This document shows, piece after piece, positions 39,376-53,219 of a stretch of DNA of 64,000 nucleotides. The translations under genes and the position numbers were made by a program. Every line of letters begins with the position of its first letter. Position 1 is the first letter of the stretch. The DNA lies in assembly GCA_963575745.1 (NCBI GenBank), contig CAUYUJ010018059.1, forward strand, positions 885,001-949,000, written 5' to 3'. Below the pieces are notes generated by a model. It ran no database searches. It saw only the letters and a program-made list of their open reading frames with translations, and was not told the origin of the DNA. The stretch comes from Prorocentrum cordatum. Its lineage: Eukaryota; Sar; Dinophyceae; Prorocentrales; Prorocentraceae.

Positions 39376-40901
39376 CCTCTCTTTTGACTTATGCCCACCA
39401 TCCATGACACAGAACTTCCTGTTAGTATATATGTTTTTGATAATTGCCAAAATGCGCGTGGGGAGACCACATCTTCCAAGAGCTGCGAGCATCGCATCCA
39501 CATTAATTGAATCGAGGGCTTTCTTCCAATCCAGCGCGACGAATGTCGAGCCACCATTTCGCCCTATGTTTGATACTTCTATATGCCTTCGTACCATGTG
39601 TATTGCGTCTGCCGTGCCGCGCCCTCTGCAGAAGCCAAATTGTGTTGCATCGAGCCGGTCTTCAGCACCAGCATTCTGCAACCGTTTTAGAATTAAGTTT
39701 GCCACCATTTTGTACGCCACGCAAAGTAAGCTGATTGGTCTGTAATTGTCGCAGATGTGCACGGGCCCTTTGTTTTTTGTATATTGTGCATACCAACGAG
39801 CGCCGCCAAGCGTGGGGAACAGCTTCTTCTGTCCAGCATGCGTTGCATAACTTCCTAAGCCATTCGATGCCGCCGGGAGTTTGGGCCACTGCCTTCCAGT
39901 ATTCTGCACTGCAGGAATCCCGTCCGCTCCAGCAAGCTTGCTCCATTTGAGTTGTTTGACAACTTTCCCAACCTCTTGCGGTGTGAATGCCGCTTCGCAG
40001 ACTGGCAATGTAGGCCCCAAGTGGTCCGTCGGTAATAATAATGCTGGTCGTACTCTCCATTGCACTTTTTCCAGAAACTCCGCCATCGTGTCTGCCCGTC
40101 CGGAACTCTCTACCAATTCCCCCGCCAGGTTTTGAAGGCGTCCTTGTTTGCGCGGGCGTGCTCGGCAATGAACGCGTATGGCATCCCAATTCCCATTTGC
40201 GATGCGCCCTTCAATCCAAGATGATTTGTCTTGTTTGCATGATTGTCGTACTTGTTTGAGTAAACGCTTCTCTTCTTGAGTGTTGCTTGCTTGTCGTGCC
40301 CTTCTCCTCTCATCAATTAAATCCAACGTCCGTTTGCTAATCCATGGTCTTTTTTGTTCAGCTGAAGCCGGTGGAAGTACATTGGTAGCAGCTTGAGCCG
40401 CCTGCGCCCCTTGTTCCCATAGGTTTTCTACAGTTTCTGACGTAGTTGGAAAATCTTCCAACACTTCCAAAAATCTTTCTGCATATAGTTGTCGCAGCCC
40501 GTGGTCCCGGAGAGTTTCGCGTGCGATTCCTGCGTGTTGACGTTCGCGTGGTGTTTCCAATTTGCTTGCCATGGTGTAGGTAACAAGGTAATGGTCTGTA
40601 GCCAATGGTATTTGTCGATGGCTTCTCATATCTTGTATTTGCGATAGTATGGCAGCATCGCAAAGAAGCATGTCCAATATGTTGTACTGGCTCTCCGTGA
40701 TCTCCCCGATGCACTCGCGCCAGGCTCGATGAAGGTGATCTTCTCCTCAAGTGGCCGGTTGAAGAACGAGTGCGAAATCTTCAGATCGAGGCCGTCGCAG
40801 AATTCGATTAGCAAATCGCGGTTTGGAGTTTCTACTGCATGTATTGCTTCTCTGCCCCAGCCGTAATCCCCAATAATATGTTCACCGAAACCTATGGTCA
40901 A
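39376..40901 (-). pseudogene. LINE ORF fragment (unit B)
   Basis: Carries the LINE N-terminal part up to GGHKSKERP just after motif A; motif B and YADD are missing because the duplication begins there. The frame also breaks near 40711, where GATGCACTCG replaces GATGAAACTCG. The open frame running on into the GGC tract (to 38872) is a chimera created by the junction. Confidence 0.85.
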
Positions 40902-40915
40902 TACTAATTCCCGCG

Positions 40916-41852
40916 TTGCCGCCCACCAACCCCAAGCCGCTGGAATCTATGCTGACGGGCCATGCGCTCACGCAGTACCTCGAGTCCGAGCGGCACCTGG
41001 AGCGTTCCGCCGCCGAGGTGGAGGCGCGCATCCAGGACGGGCTGATCGCCCCAGTGAAACCGCACTGGGACCCGAAGCTCCGCTCCTCTCGCAGAGCCAG
41101 CCCTCTTCGACCTCCTGAAGGGCCCGCTGGCCTGCGGGCTGGGCGGACTCCGGACCTCGATCAGAACCCGCATCGCATTGTTTTTCTGTGCCAAGAAGGA
41201 CGAGGCCCAGCGCGTGATCGTGGATGCCCGGTAGACGAACCAGTTCATGCGGGAGCCCCCGCGCGCGCAGCTGGGGGGCCCGGGCGCCCTCCGCGACCTT
41301 GACCTGAGCGAGACCGCCTTCGAGGTCGTGGGCTGCGACCCGCGGGCCGCCGACATCCACGTCGCCAGCTTGGACATGCACCAGAGCTTCTACCAGTGCC
41401 AGGCAAGGAGGCTGGGGCGCCAGTTCGGGGTGGAGTTCGGCCCCCCTGCCCGCGACTGGGGCGTCACCACCTGCTACGGCGAGGATGCGGAGCGCGACCA
41501 GCCCGTCGACGGCGACACCACGCTGCACTTCGTCATGGAGGTGCTCTGCATGGGCTCCAGCTGGGCCCTCTACTTCTGCCAGGCGATCATGGAGGACGCC
41601 GCCCTCGCTGCCGCAGGCCCTCGCGCCTGGGCCCCTGGTCGCCCCCACCCCCCGCTGGGCGGCTTGTTGCGCGAGGGCGCCCCCGTGCCCCTGGTCGCTC
41701 CTGGTCGCCCTGTCTTCTCGGTGCACGTCGACAACGGCACGGTGATCGGCTCCGACCGCGAGGACGCCGAGCGCGGCCTCGACCTGCACCTGGCTCGCTT
41801 GGAGGACATGGGGTTCATCGTCCACGACATCGAGCGGGCGCCTGCCTACTGA
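40916..41852 (+). pseudogene. RT remnant (unit B)
   Basis: Copy of 27286-28222 with the same stop and frame breaks, and with Gly-to-Ser and Ala-to-Val changes (HQSFYQCQ; DWGVTTCY). The VHVDN motif is kept. Confidence 0.7.
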
Positions 41853-41946
41853 GAAGTACACCTGGCGGCTCTACCCGCCCCTGGGTAGCCTCATCGAGCA
41901 GGGGGGGTGCCCTGGTGTCGCCCTCGAGCGCGTCGTCGGCCACATC

Positions 41947-42893
41947 GTGAACCACCTCCCCCTGATGCCCTGGGGCCTCTCCGCCTTGGACCACTGCTAC
42001 CGCTTTCTCCATCGGCACAGCCGGCGTGAGTGGGGGTGGTCCAGCGCGTCCCTGACCGAGGAGCTCCGGGCCCTCAAGGGCCCTGCGAAGCTGGTCGATG
42101 TGGATCTGGCGGCGCTGCGGGCTCCCATTGCGTTCTCGGGCGACAGCTCGACCTTCGGCCACTCGCTCTCCTTCGCGCGGGCGCCCGCCGCCGACATCCT
42201 GGACGCCGACCGCTGCACGAGCGCTGGAGGTTCAAGCTCGAGGAGGCCAACCTCATCGACGGCCCTTCGGACGGCGGCCGCATCGACGCCTACGCCCCAC
42301 ACATGGCGGAGGCCTTCGGTTCGCTGGGGCTCGACATCGCGGGCATCGCGGAGCAGGGGGCCACCTCGTCATCTTCGCGACGACGGCGGGCTCCCTGCCG
42401 CGTCATGGAGGCGTCGGACTCCTTCTGCGCCCTCGACGACTCCTGGGCGGACCCCACCCGCTGGCGCAACATCGTGAAGGGCGGCTGGGCTTACCACAAC
42501 GCCATCCACCTGAAGGAGGCTCGCGCCGCACTCAAGCAGCTTCGGCGCGCGGCACGCTGCCCCGCGGCGCACGGCATGCGCCTGCCGGGCCTCGCCGACA
42601 ACCTGAGCGCGCTGCTGGCCTTCATGAAGGGCCGGGCCGCTGACTTCTGGCTGCGGCCCCTGGCGCGACAGGCGGCGGCCCTGGCTATCGGCGCTGAAAT
42701 CGCCGGGCACCTGCGCTGCATCGAGAGCGCCCGCAACTGCACGGACTACGACTCGCGGGCGGCCGACCGCGGGGAGGTCGGCCCGGGCCGGGCCATCTTG
42801 GGCGGCAGGCGCGAGTACACTCGCGCCTGCCGCCTCGCCCTGGACGCCGCCGCAGTGGAGCCGCCCGCCGCCGCTCGCCCCAGGAGGGCCTGA
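41947..42893 (+). pseudogene. RNase H remnant (unit B)
   Basis: Copy of 28317-29264 with an additional one-base deletion near 42214 (CGCTGCACG for CGCCTGCACG) that breaks the frame only in this unit. Confidence 0.7.
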
Positions 42894-43188
42894 GGCCGGC
42901 GAGCCCTGGCCGGCCCCCGCGCCCCGTCAGGTCCTGCTGCTGCACTTGCTGCTGTTCGCCAAGTCGGCTGACGGCGGCTCACCGCAGCGGCCGGGCTTTT
43001 GGGCGCCGCGGCCGCCCCGCGGCCGCGCTGGCGACGGCAAGACTACTACGCGTTCTACTTCTTCGAGGCGGGCGCGCCTGCCGCCGCGGCTGCACGCGGC
43101 GGCGCAGCCGCCTCCTGAGCTGGCGACGGGCGCACGCCGTCGCCTGTCCGAGCGCCCTCGTCCTCCACGCGCACCTCGCGCCGCACGA

Positions 43189-43519
43189 CGGGCTCGGGCG
43201 TTCCTGGAGGTCTACTCGGGCACCAGCAGACTTCATCGGCGACACGGACCTCTCTCCCCCGCCGACGCTCGGCGGGCAGCCTTCGACGTCCGCATCACCC
43301 GAAGGCTTATCATGTTGCGTCAGCGGCTTGGCATTTTCTGGACACTGGAGAACCCGCTAAGCTCACGCCCGTGGGAACATGAGCTCGTTCGTCCGTTCCT
43401 CAAGCTGCCTCAGTCCGTCTTCGTCCGTCTGGACATGTGCGAGTTCGGAGCTCACTTCCTCAAGCCTATCGGCCTCTTGGGTACACTCCCTGGCCTCTTG
43501 GGGGGCTTGTGCGAGCGCT
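43189..43519 (+). pseudogene. Methyltransferase remnant (unit B)
   Basis: Copy of the unit A remnant with the same motif I and Glu-Asn-Pro boxes. Confidence 0.6.
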
Positions 43520-43532
43520 GCCCCTCGTCCTG

Positions 43533-44310
43533 GTGTGACTCGTTCGGGCTCCACGTGGTGTGGGTCGTTCGAGGCCCGCGTCGTGGTGCGAGTCGTTCGG
43601 GGTCCTCGTGGTGTGAGTCGGTCGGGCGCCTCGTCCTGGTATGAGTCGTTCGGGCCCCTCGTTGTGGTGTGAGTCGTTCGGGCTCTTCGCGGTGTGAGTC
43701 GTTCGGGCCCCTCGTCCTGGTGTGAGTCGTTCGGGCTCCTGGTGGGGCCTCTTGGGAGCCTCTTGGGGGCCTCTTGGCGCCTCTTGGGCGCCTCGTGGGA
43801 GACCCTTGGGGGCTTCTTGGGAGCCTCTTGGGGGCTCTGGGGGCCTCCTAGACGCCTCTGGGGTGCCTCTTGGGAGCCTCTGGAGGCCTCTGGAGGCCTC
43901 TGGGGGGCGGCTGGGGAGCCTCTTGGAGGCCTCTTGGGAGCCTCCTGGGGGCATCTCGGGGCCTCGTGGGTGCTCTGGGGCCTCGTGGACGCCTCTGGGG
44001 TGCCTCTAAGAGGCACCCCAAGGGGCCTCGTGGGTGCTCTGGGGCCTCGTGGATGCTCTGGGGCCTCGTGGACGCCTCTGGGGTGCCTCTAAGAGGCATC
44101 CAAGAGGCATCTCGGGGCCTCGTGGGTGCTCTGGGGCCTCGTGGACGCCTCTGGGGTGCCTCTAAGAGGCATCCAAAGGCTTCCAAGAGGCTCTTGGAAG
44201 CCTTTGGATGCCTCTTGGGGGCGGCTGGGGAGCCTCTTGGAGGCATCTTGGGAGCGTCCTGGGGGCATCTTGGGGCCTCTGGTGGGCTTCTTGCGACCTC
44301 CTCAGAAGCG
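43533..44310. repeat. Minisatellite and reverse CAAGA array (unit B)
   Basis: Copy of 29904-30680 with single-base differences. Confidence 0.85.
44164..44216. repeat. Perfect 26-bp palindrome (unit B)
   Basis: Same palindrome as 30535-30587, still perfect. Confidence 0.95.
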
Positions 44311-45789
44311 CAAGTGAGCGCTACCCCCTCAGAAGGACAAAATGAGTCCAAAACCTTCGTAAAATGAAGATTTTTGAGAACAAGGGGCAGCAGCGCTGGC
44401 CCTTCAAACGGCCAAAATGGCGCCAAAACCGTAGTAAAATCAATGATTTTGGTTTCAGAGAAGAGGAGAGCACTTTTTCTACACCTCCCCGTCGGGGCCA
44501 GAATCCTCGTGAGGGTCGTCGTTTTTTTTACCCTCCCAGGAGTCGGACAAGACCCCTCCAACGACCCGCGGGAATCCCTGTCCAGACCCAGGAGGAGGGG
44601 GGAGAGGGAGGGGCAAACCCCTCCCCGAAGGGGAAGGAAGAAGGGGGTTGAGAGGTTGAGAACAGAGAAAGCTCCCTAAACCACTCACGCCCAAAGCGCT
44701 GGCGGGATTTATCTCAATAGTGAGAAGATGTAGGAAGGGTTGTCCTCGTCGGAGTAGGAGGATGAGCACAGAAAGACGAGGACGAACCCAGAGGACAAGG
44801 AGGAGGAGGAGGAGGAGAGCGAAGGGAGAGGAGGGAGAAGGAGGAAAAGGAGACAAATAAGGAGGATAACAATAGCAATGTTGGGGGCCTCTTGCACCGT
44901 TTGTGGTGTTGTGTGGGGGTAGTCGAGGCTTCTTGCGTATTTCGGAAAGCCTCTACCGGCTTGTGGGCTCCTCTGAGGTTTTTGGGAACCGCCTTGGGCT
45001 GCTCATCAGAGCCTTCAGGTCGATCTTGCTTGCCCTTCTAGAGTGCCTCGAATCGCCTTTGGGGCCCTTAAGAAACCAACTGCTTTCCAAATCTAACGAG
45101 GTTAATTCTTTTTTGTTTTCTCCCTCTTTCGTTCTTGGAAGCGTTTTAGGCCATCGATCCGTAGAATCTTCCGTTCAAATACAAAGAAACCCAAAGGAGA
45201 AAAAACGGGCGTGTAGACCCCCGACGCCTAGAGGAGTAGTGGGATTGTGTGATTGAGTTCGTCGAGGCTGAACGTGGAAACAGAGAAAAGGAAAATTACG
45301 AGTGATTGTCTTCAGTCGGTGTGCGCGACCACCATTAAGGAAGCACCTCCCAAAAAAAACAACAAAAAAACGTCAGAAGCAAAACAATATATTCCGAAAG
45401 TTGCAGCCGCAATAAACGACCCGAAAGGCACCGCTTCATCGGGTACAATCCGATTCCATGCACACCGCGGCGGGGACCATGACCGTCGGAAGAATGAGCC
45501 GGAATTCTCTATATTTTTTTGGCACCAAGAATTGTGATACAGCCGAAATTCCGATAAAAAACACCGAATGTCGATTACGATAAAGGTGATGCCAAAAATT
45601 TAGCCTAGCTGAACACGGGAACACGGAAAGAACAACCGTGCATTAGAATTTTATACCATCCGTATCCACCGTGCGAGCGACTAATTTTGACCAGTCGTAT
45701 ATCCCAAGGTTGTCGCTTCTCGCGGCGGCATATATTTTTGTTTTTTTTTATTTCTCTCACATAATTTGAAACAAAAACACACACACACA
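44311..45789. other. Non-coding part of unit B
   Basis: Copy of 30688-32160 with scattered substitutions; no gene seen. Confidence 0.5.
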
Positions 45790-46004
45790 CACACGATAGT
45801 GAAGAGAAACTCCTGATACTCAATCTTGCCATTGAGGTGCGTCCTTCGCCCTCTTCAACAATGATAGTAGAAGGAATATGGATGATTCATGCCTGTCCCG
45901 CCCGAGCGAGCACTTCTTTCAGCACGGTCTGCTGCCGCGGCAGCTCGGGGGGCCTGTGCCCCTAAACAGGCCTGAACACAAACAGCAATGTACATGCGCG
46001 AATG

Positions 46005-46063
<59 letters not shown>

Positions 46064-46253
46064 CTGGCAAATTCACGCGGGATATACAGCAAACACTCTG
46101 TGTGTTCGCACATAAACGCATGCTTCGACACCATCTGAGTACAGCAACAACTTCAAAGCAAGAGAGAAAACGGTCCAGAGACTCCAGGAAGCAAGCGGGG
46201 TCCTCTTTCTTTGGTGTAACTGGGGATCAGATTGGCGTACGTCTGCCACTGGC

Positions 46254-48119
46254 TCACAGACTTGAGCTTCCACTCCTTCCACGGAAGTGGAAGTTCTCAG
46301 CCAGGGACTTCACCTCTTTACGGTCTAAGCTGATGCCCAGGATGTTGAGAACGGCCTCGGTCGTCTCCTGGTCCATCGTGGTCTTGAAAAGAGGTGGAGG
46401 AGCCTGGGATAGGGCAGGGCCCTTATCTCTATCCTGTCTGGCTGCCCGCCTGGCTGGAAGGGGGCCTTCTGTGGATTTGAACATGTTCATCAACTCACGC
46501 ACGTCCGATCCCGTCTGGGCAGTAGTGTGCGAAATAGACTGGATCGCCTCCTTCTGCTTTGCCTGCTCGGCGCTGAGGGCATCGAAGTCCTGTCGCACCT
46601 TCTTGAAGGCCGGCTGCGACTCGAGATCGAACCCACTTTGCAGGGTCGGTGGTGTGGTCATACTAGGAGGCGTAGTCGGAACTGCGGGTGCAGACTGGTT
46701 GGACCGTACGAACTCAGACAGCTGGCGCACCGTCTCCGTCAACCTAGAGTCACCATGCGGCACTGGAGATTGTGGTGTCATCCCTGTAGGCGGTGGGGAC
46801 GGTGGTGGCTGAGCGGCCTTGATCACGTGCGTCAGGGCTGCGGTGAGCTCGTGGGTAGAGGTATTGGCTGGGGGAGGAACACCGCCCGCTGCCTGAGTTG
46901 TTGACTGCGTCTGAGCGTATGCCAACGCGCTGCCAATCTGAGCCATCTGGCCAAGGCTTGCTAGATTGCCCATCAAACCCTCCCCTTGACGAGGCTGATA
47001 CTCTCGCGGATGGTGTTGCTGGGGACCTTTTCCTTGGTATTGATTCCTTCCTCCTTGTGGGTGCCACGGCTTGCCACCCATCTCAGTATGTGGGATCAGC
47101 GTCGAGGGAAGGAGGGAGGGTCGATCCCCGTGGGGTCGCACCTCGGATGCCCGTAGGAGAAGGGCTCGGGCCACAGAACAATTACAGATATGACCTTGGA
47201 GGCTTCGGGTAGTCCTGGACTTCGCAGGGGAATAGGCTTGGGCAACCAACCGTAGGGTTAGTAGGGCGAGATCCTGAACTTCCGAGGAGGGTTGAATGCG
47301 GGCCCAGAGCTTATAGATGAACGTGTAGGGATATCCGAGGTGGATGTAAACCAGGATGTCGATAATAATCATGTGTAAGAGTAAAGCTGGATGTGTAGAT
47401 AGACTGCGCCAGCGAGAGAGTCTACCTCGAAGTTCGGCCCGATGTCGAAGCGAAATATTTCGACTATTGTGGTAGGTGTACGGGGGGATTGACGACTTCT
47501 CGATGTATTGGGGGTCCCCAGTCCAGGCAAACTTCATGTTTTTGTGTATAGGGCTCAAGAGGAACTCCTGGAAATTGAAGTGGACCTTGGCATCCAAGAA
47601 CGTTTGGGCGACAGTCTCGAAAGTCACTACATCAAACTTCTCGTCAACCTTAAACACCACTATGTTTTTGTAGACGCAGGCGATGACAGTACGAACACAC
47701 TCTCGGCAAAGGGTCCGAGATAAAAGAATCAGGTCGTCCACGTAGCGGCCTACGGCCAGGTGGCGGAAGCGCGAAGGGTTGGCGACATCATACATGGTCT
47801 CGCAACGAGACAGCACAATCTCAAGTATGCAGCCTGAAAATGGGCTTCCGATCGGAATGCCCTGCAACTCCTGCAAGAAAACGTCCCCCATGCGGAATAT
47901 TCGCATGCCGAGAAAGCCGTAGACTGCACGTCGCATAGACTTCATTGAAAAGATAGTGCGATCTGCATGCGGTATTTTGTAGTCTCCTCCCCATCGTCTA
48001 TCATATCCCCGATCCATAACAGTATGTGTTTTTGTAACCTCTGGGGCCCTTTTCGAAAAGCTCCTGGACTGCAGTGTAGATCGCAGTAGTATCGAGGTCC
48101 TCGTAGGCCTGACCTGCAT
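46254..48119 (-). CDS. Penelope-like RT with C-terminal extension (unit B, longer intact frame)
   Basis: The 621-codon frame carries RT motif B GIPIGSPFSGCILEIV, motif C with Tyr126-Val-Asp128-Asp129, the FLD box, a long linker (PHTEMGGKPWHPQGGRNQYQ), a Gln/Pro-rich segment and a coiled-coil-like C-terminus ending FHFRGRSGSSSL. Relative to unit A it lacks the extra C that splits the ORF. The upstream RT motifs (VADAGQAYE) lie in another frame, so even this copy is not a full RT. The first Met is not the native start. Confidence 0.65.
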   Translation of the reverse strand: MQVRPTRTSILLRSTLQSRSFSKRAPEVTKTHTVMDRGYDRRWGGDYKIPHADRTIFSMKSMRRAVYGFLGMRIFRMGDVFLQELQGIPIGSPFSGCILEIVLSRCETMYDVANPSRFRHLAVGRYVDDLILLSRTLCRECVRTVIACVYKNIVVFKVDEKFDVVTFETVAQTFLDAKVHFNFQEFLLSPIHKNMKFAWTGDPQYIEKSSIPPYTYHNSRNISLRHRAELRGRLSRWRSLSTHPALLLHMIIIDILVYIHLGYPYTFIYKLWARIQPSSEVQDLALLTLRLVAQAYSPAKSRTTRSLQGHICNCSVARALLLRASEVRPHGDRPSLLPSTLIPHTEMGGKPWHPQGGRNQYQGKGPQQHHPREYQPRQGEGLMGNLASLGQMAQIGSALAYAQTQSTTQAAGGVPPPANTSTHELTAALTHVIKAAQPPPSPPPTGMTPQSPVPHGDSRLTETVRQLSEFVRSNQSAPAVPTTPPSMTTPPTLQSGFDLESQPAFKKVRQDFDALSAEQAKQKEAIQSISHTTAQTGSDVRELMNMFKSTEGPLPARRAARQDRDKGPALSQAPPPLFKTTMDQETTEAVLNILGISLDRKEVKSLAENFHFRGRSGSSSL

Positions 48120-48282
48120 CAGCCACGAGAATACTCGGATGGCTCATCTTCCGACCGCAACGATGGCAATGGTAGCAACCGGTACGAGATCAACGGGTCG
48201 GGCGCCGTAGCCTTAATACACGGTCGCCCAAAAGAGGGAAGGCTTGACTCATATCACGTAAACCCATCCAGGCGTGAGATAT

Positions 48283-49248
48283 CCCACCAGCCCTCTGGGC
48301 GTAGGTGGTCTAGAGCAGATCCTCTTCCACCCCTCCCTCTTCCCCCTTGGGGAGGGGTTTACCCCTCCCCCTACCCCCTCCCCTGGACCTGGACGGGGGG
48401 GGCCGCGGGTAGTTAGAGCGTCCAAGATGGCCCAAGACGGCTCCAAGAGCGCCTCAGAGAACCCAAGATGAGCTCCAAGATGGCTCAAGATAGCGCAAGA
48501 TCGCTCACGATGGCTCCTAAGATGGTTCCAAGAAGCCCAAAGACGGCCCCAAGATAACTCCAAGTGGCCAAACAGCTCCCCAAGGAGGCCCCGAAGAGGC
48601 CAAAATCGTCCCAAAACCTAAGGAAAATCAATGATTTTTGCTTTCTCGCCTTTTCGCTTCCGATGGCCATCCGAGGCCTGGAGATGGCTCCAAGATGGCC
48701 CAAGAGGGCCCCAAGAGAGCCCCAAAAGAGCCCCAAGACGGCCCCAAGAGCGCCCAAGAGCACTCCAAGAGCGTTCCAAGAGGGGTCCAAGAGGCGATTT
48801 TAGGGGCTTCCGAGGGGGGGCGCTAATTAAACCCCCCCTCTTGTTTGATCGACTCCCTCCAAGATGGCCCCAAAAGCGCCCCGAAGGCTCCCCAGAGCGC
48901 CTCAAGAGGGTCCCAAGAGGCGCCCAAGATGCCCCAAGGCGCCCAAAAAGCCCTCCAAGAGGCCCTCAAAAGACCCCCAAGAAGCTCCTTCCCCTCCTCT
49001 TCCTCCTCCTCCGATTCTTCCTCCTTCTCCGTCCTCCTCCTCCTCCTCCTCCTCCTCCTCTTCCCCCTCCTCCTCCGACGACGACGACGACGACGACGAC
49101 GACTCCTCTTCCATCCTCCCCCTCTCGGGGTCTGTGACAGCTTCCCCCGCCTGTTGTTATCCTGCATGCTCCCCGACTTCCCTGATCACCTCAACTCCCC
49201 TGAGCATCGTTTCTGGATGGGCTGGTGGGGATACGCGAAGCGTCAACA
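48283..49248 (+). mobile_element. 966-bp non-autonomous insertion of the CAAGA-array family
   Basis: Absent from the otherwise identical site in unit A (34630). It is flanked by AT (48281-48282 and 49249-49250), a 2-bp duplication of a single AT in the empty site. It starts CCCACCAGCCCTCTGGG and ends ATACGCGAAGCGTCAACA. The reverse complement of the right end includes CCCACCAGCCC 16 bases from the end, so there is a subterminal 11-bp inverted repeat. Inside: a C/T-rich block with CCTGGACCTGGACGG, a degenerate CAAGA array, an AT-rich core (TCAATGATTTTTGCTTTCTC, 48629), a second array and a (TCC)n/(GAC)n tract. No ORF that could be a transposase. Confidence 0.8.
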
Positions 49249-50366
49249 ATTTCATAGTATGTTGAAGGCCCCGACCTAGCTGACGATATACCCGTCTCCC
49301 TGGGAGACGAACAAAGGAGCATATATTTCTGAAACACGAGTGTTTTGGGTCTTGGCATCGATGTTCACCAGAGGGGGTCCAGCATAGTGTGATGCGGCCA
49401 ACGTCTTGGCCAGAGGTAAGGCAGGATAATAAAAAGGGCTGGGCGTCAGCTAGATCACGAAACCGAAAAGCATGCACACACTGAACGACATTCAAGCAAC
49501 ATCGTTTGATAGGTTGCGGCGGTGCCAGCGCTATGTATGTCAACCTTCGCATCAGGGCTGACCACTGCGGGCGGGCACGTGCAGCGCAACGTAGGATCTC
49601 TTCGTGCCAATCACGAACTGGCTGCAAAAATTCCACCGAAGGGATATGGAGGTAGTTCTTGCACGGGAGAGGGACATCATGAAGGCGACAGTATGTACTT
49701 ACATAAGCACGTGCGCGTAATCTGTCATGGTAATGTGGAATAAACAGCACAAAATAGCCAAACGGTTGTCGGGAAGTCTCCTGGAAACGCTCGTAGCTTG
49801 GAGGCTTTTTTCCAATCAATATCGTCGGGTTTAATGATAAGAAACTTCACAAACAAGGGGAGGTATCCTGGGTGGTGGATGTCAAGTGGTCCCTGGGTTC
49901 CTGTCGATTTGACAAAAGCTTGGAGGTAGACCTGGTACACGAATTTGAACTGGTAGCGTAGAATAGCTTGTAAACGAGAGCGGTTTTCGAGGTGTCGTTG
50001 TCTAGAAACATACTGGGATGCGAAGCGATCCATCACGTGAGAGTGCCAAACATCCGAAGAGTCCATGAAGTCCTGTAGGGCTCGGGAACCAGACCTAGAA
50101 GTTCGCCCATTTCGTCGACGTCGGCCCTGGGTGCGATGATTTATTTCGACGACGAGCACGAACGGGGACAGGAATATTATTGGCCTCAGGGCGACGTAGG
50201 TTAATGTACACCGACTCGATGGAGTAGATCTCATGGGTCGGGGCATAGTCAACTGCAAGAATCGGGAACTTATTTCGGCCATCCTTGGAAAGGAGAATAT
50301 TGTAGCGGGTATCGTGGGGTCCTTTTTCACCAGACAACACTCGAGCCCATCCGCGAACATGTTCAC
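49157..50366 (-). pseudogene. Middle region of the Penelope-like ORF (unit B)
   Basis: Copy of 34599-35748. Its last residues are replaced by sequence of the 966-bp insert (end of reading at 49157). Confidence 0.4.
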
Positions 50367-51051
50367 GAAACCTGCTGATGAAGCCTGTGATACGTCCCAA
50401 ACCGCGATACTGACAAGTCTGGCCTATGTATCGTCCTTTGAAACCGAGCTGGTAAACAAAGCTGTGAGGAGGGGAGCCTGTGGAAGACCACCCATATAAT
50501 GCTGATGTCTGTAGGCGGATCAATGAACAAGTCGAGATGATATGATGGATATCAGCCTCTCCACGCCGAACAAGAGCCTTACGGTGTGCATTACTTAATA
50601 CATTAATGCATCTCAGAACCCACCACACATACACATACTGGCGTCCACGTCCACTGTCATCGCGCAAAGATAATAACATGAAGGCAACCGTGATGCTCGC
50701 AAAAATCTCCCATCCGAGTGGGGTGACGGTGGACGTGGGGTTGGATACGTGCTGCAGGTACTCAGTGTATATGTGTCCAAGAGCCGTACTGAAGGTGTGG
50801 TTCGGGCGATCGACTAGGAGATGCCATGTCGTCGCTGTCCAGAAAGCCTGAAATACATGTGGATGTTGGTGAGGCTGTCGGCGAAAAAGCAGAGACTTAT
50901 CAATCAATACACGGCACTGAACTTCGTCACTAAGAAAGGTAAGGTGCATTAAACTTCGCATATCTCCTTGCTTGCTGCCGAGATCTGTCAACGGATGTCG
51001 TACAGCAAGCCATTTGCGGAGAGAACGCTCTTGGTAGTGCTCAATCGACAT
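50095..51051 (-). CDS. GIY-YIG endonuclease domain of the Penelope-like element (unit B)
   Basis: Same 318-codon frame as 35477-36433 with one visible substitution (SLRDD for SVRDD). All GIY-YIG boxes are kept (GRYIGQT, RFREHV, IESVYINL). Confidence 0.7.
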   Translation of the reverse strand: MSIEHYQERSLRKWLAVRHPLTDLGSKQGDMRSLMHLTFLSDEVQCRVLIDKSLLFRRQPHQHPHVFQAFWTATTWHLLVDRPNHTFSTALGHIYTEYLQHVSNPTSTVTPLGWEIFASITVAFMLLSLRDDSGRGRQYVYVWWVLRCINVLSNAHRKALVRRGEADIHHIISTCSLIRLQTSALYGWSSTGSPPHSFVYQLGFKGRYIGQTCQYRGLGRITGFISRFREHVRGWARVLSGEKGPHDTRYNILLSKDGRNKFPILAVDYAPTHEIYSIESVYINLRRPEANNIPVPVRARRRNKSSHPGPTSTKWANF

Positions 51052-51359
51052 CTATCGATAAGGAAATGGAAATATGGATGTGTATATGGAGGGCGCCGAT
51101 GGTACAGTGCAGCAGATACTGATGCAAATCCACGCTGGCACAATCACACGATAGTGAAGAGAAACTCCTGATACTCAATCTTGCCACTGAGGTGCGTCCT
51201 TCGCCCTCTTCAACAATGATAGTAGAAGGAATATGGATGATTCATGCCTGTCCCGCCCGAGCGAGCACTTCTTTCAGCACGGTCTGCTGCCGCGGCAGCT
51301 CGGGGGGCCTGTGCCCCTAAACAGGCCTGAACACAAACAGCAATGTACATGCGCGAATG

Positions 51360-51362
51360 TGC

Positions 51363-51436
<74 letters not shown>

Positions 51437-51440
51437 TCAG
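51360..51440. repeat. (GA)n tract in the unit B terminal repeat
   Basis: About 78 bases of GA with AAAG interruptions; the matching tract in unit A (36746) has about 12. Confidence 0.95.
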
Positions 51441-51649
51441 CTGGCAAATTAATGCGGGATATACAGCAGACACTCTGTGTGTTCGCACATAAACGCATGC
51501 TTCGACACCATCTGAGTACAGATGGTGTTACCCAAAGCACTAGAGTCTGAACCCCTTACGGCCCAAGACTTCCCCAAGAGCACAACTACGCTAAAGAAAC
51601 AGGGTAAACATCCGAGACTTGTACTGAGAAAGCTTAAATCTGAAAAGAC

Positions 51650-53219
<1,570 letters not shown>

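Larger units (their letters stand above)
45790..51521 (-). mobile_element. Penelope-like retroelement with terminal direct repeats (unit B), interrupted by an insertion
   Basis: Same element as 32161-36843, here 5.7 kb because of the 966-bp insert at 48283-49248 and longer GA tracts. Terminal repeats are 45790-46144 and 51145-51521. Confidence 0.65.

Noticed and set aside
38872-40677. 601-codon minus-strand frame joining LINE RT to poly-Ala
   Set aside because: Chimera made by the duplication junction and the GGC tract.
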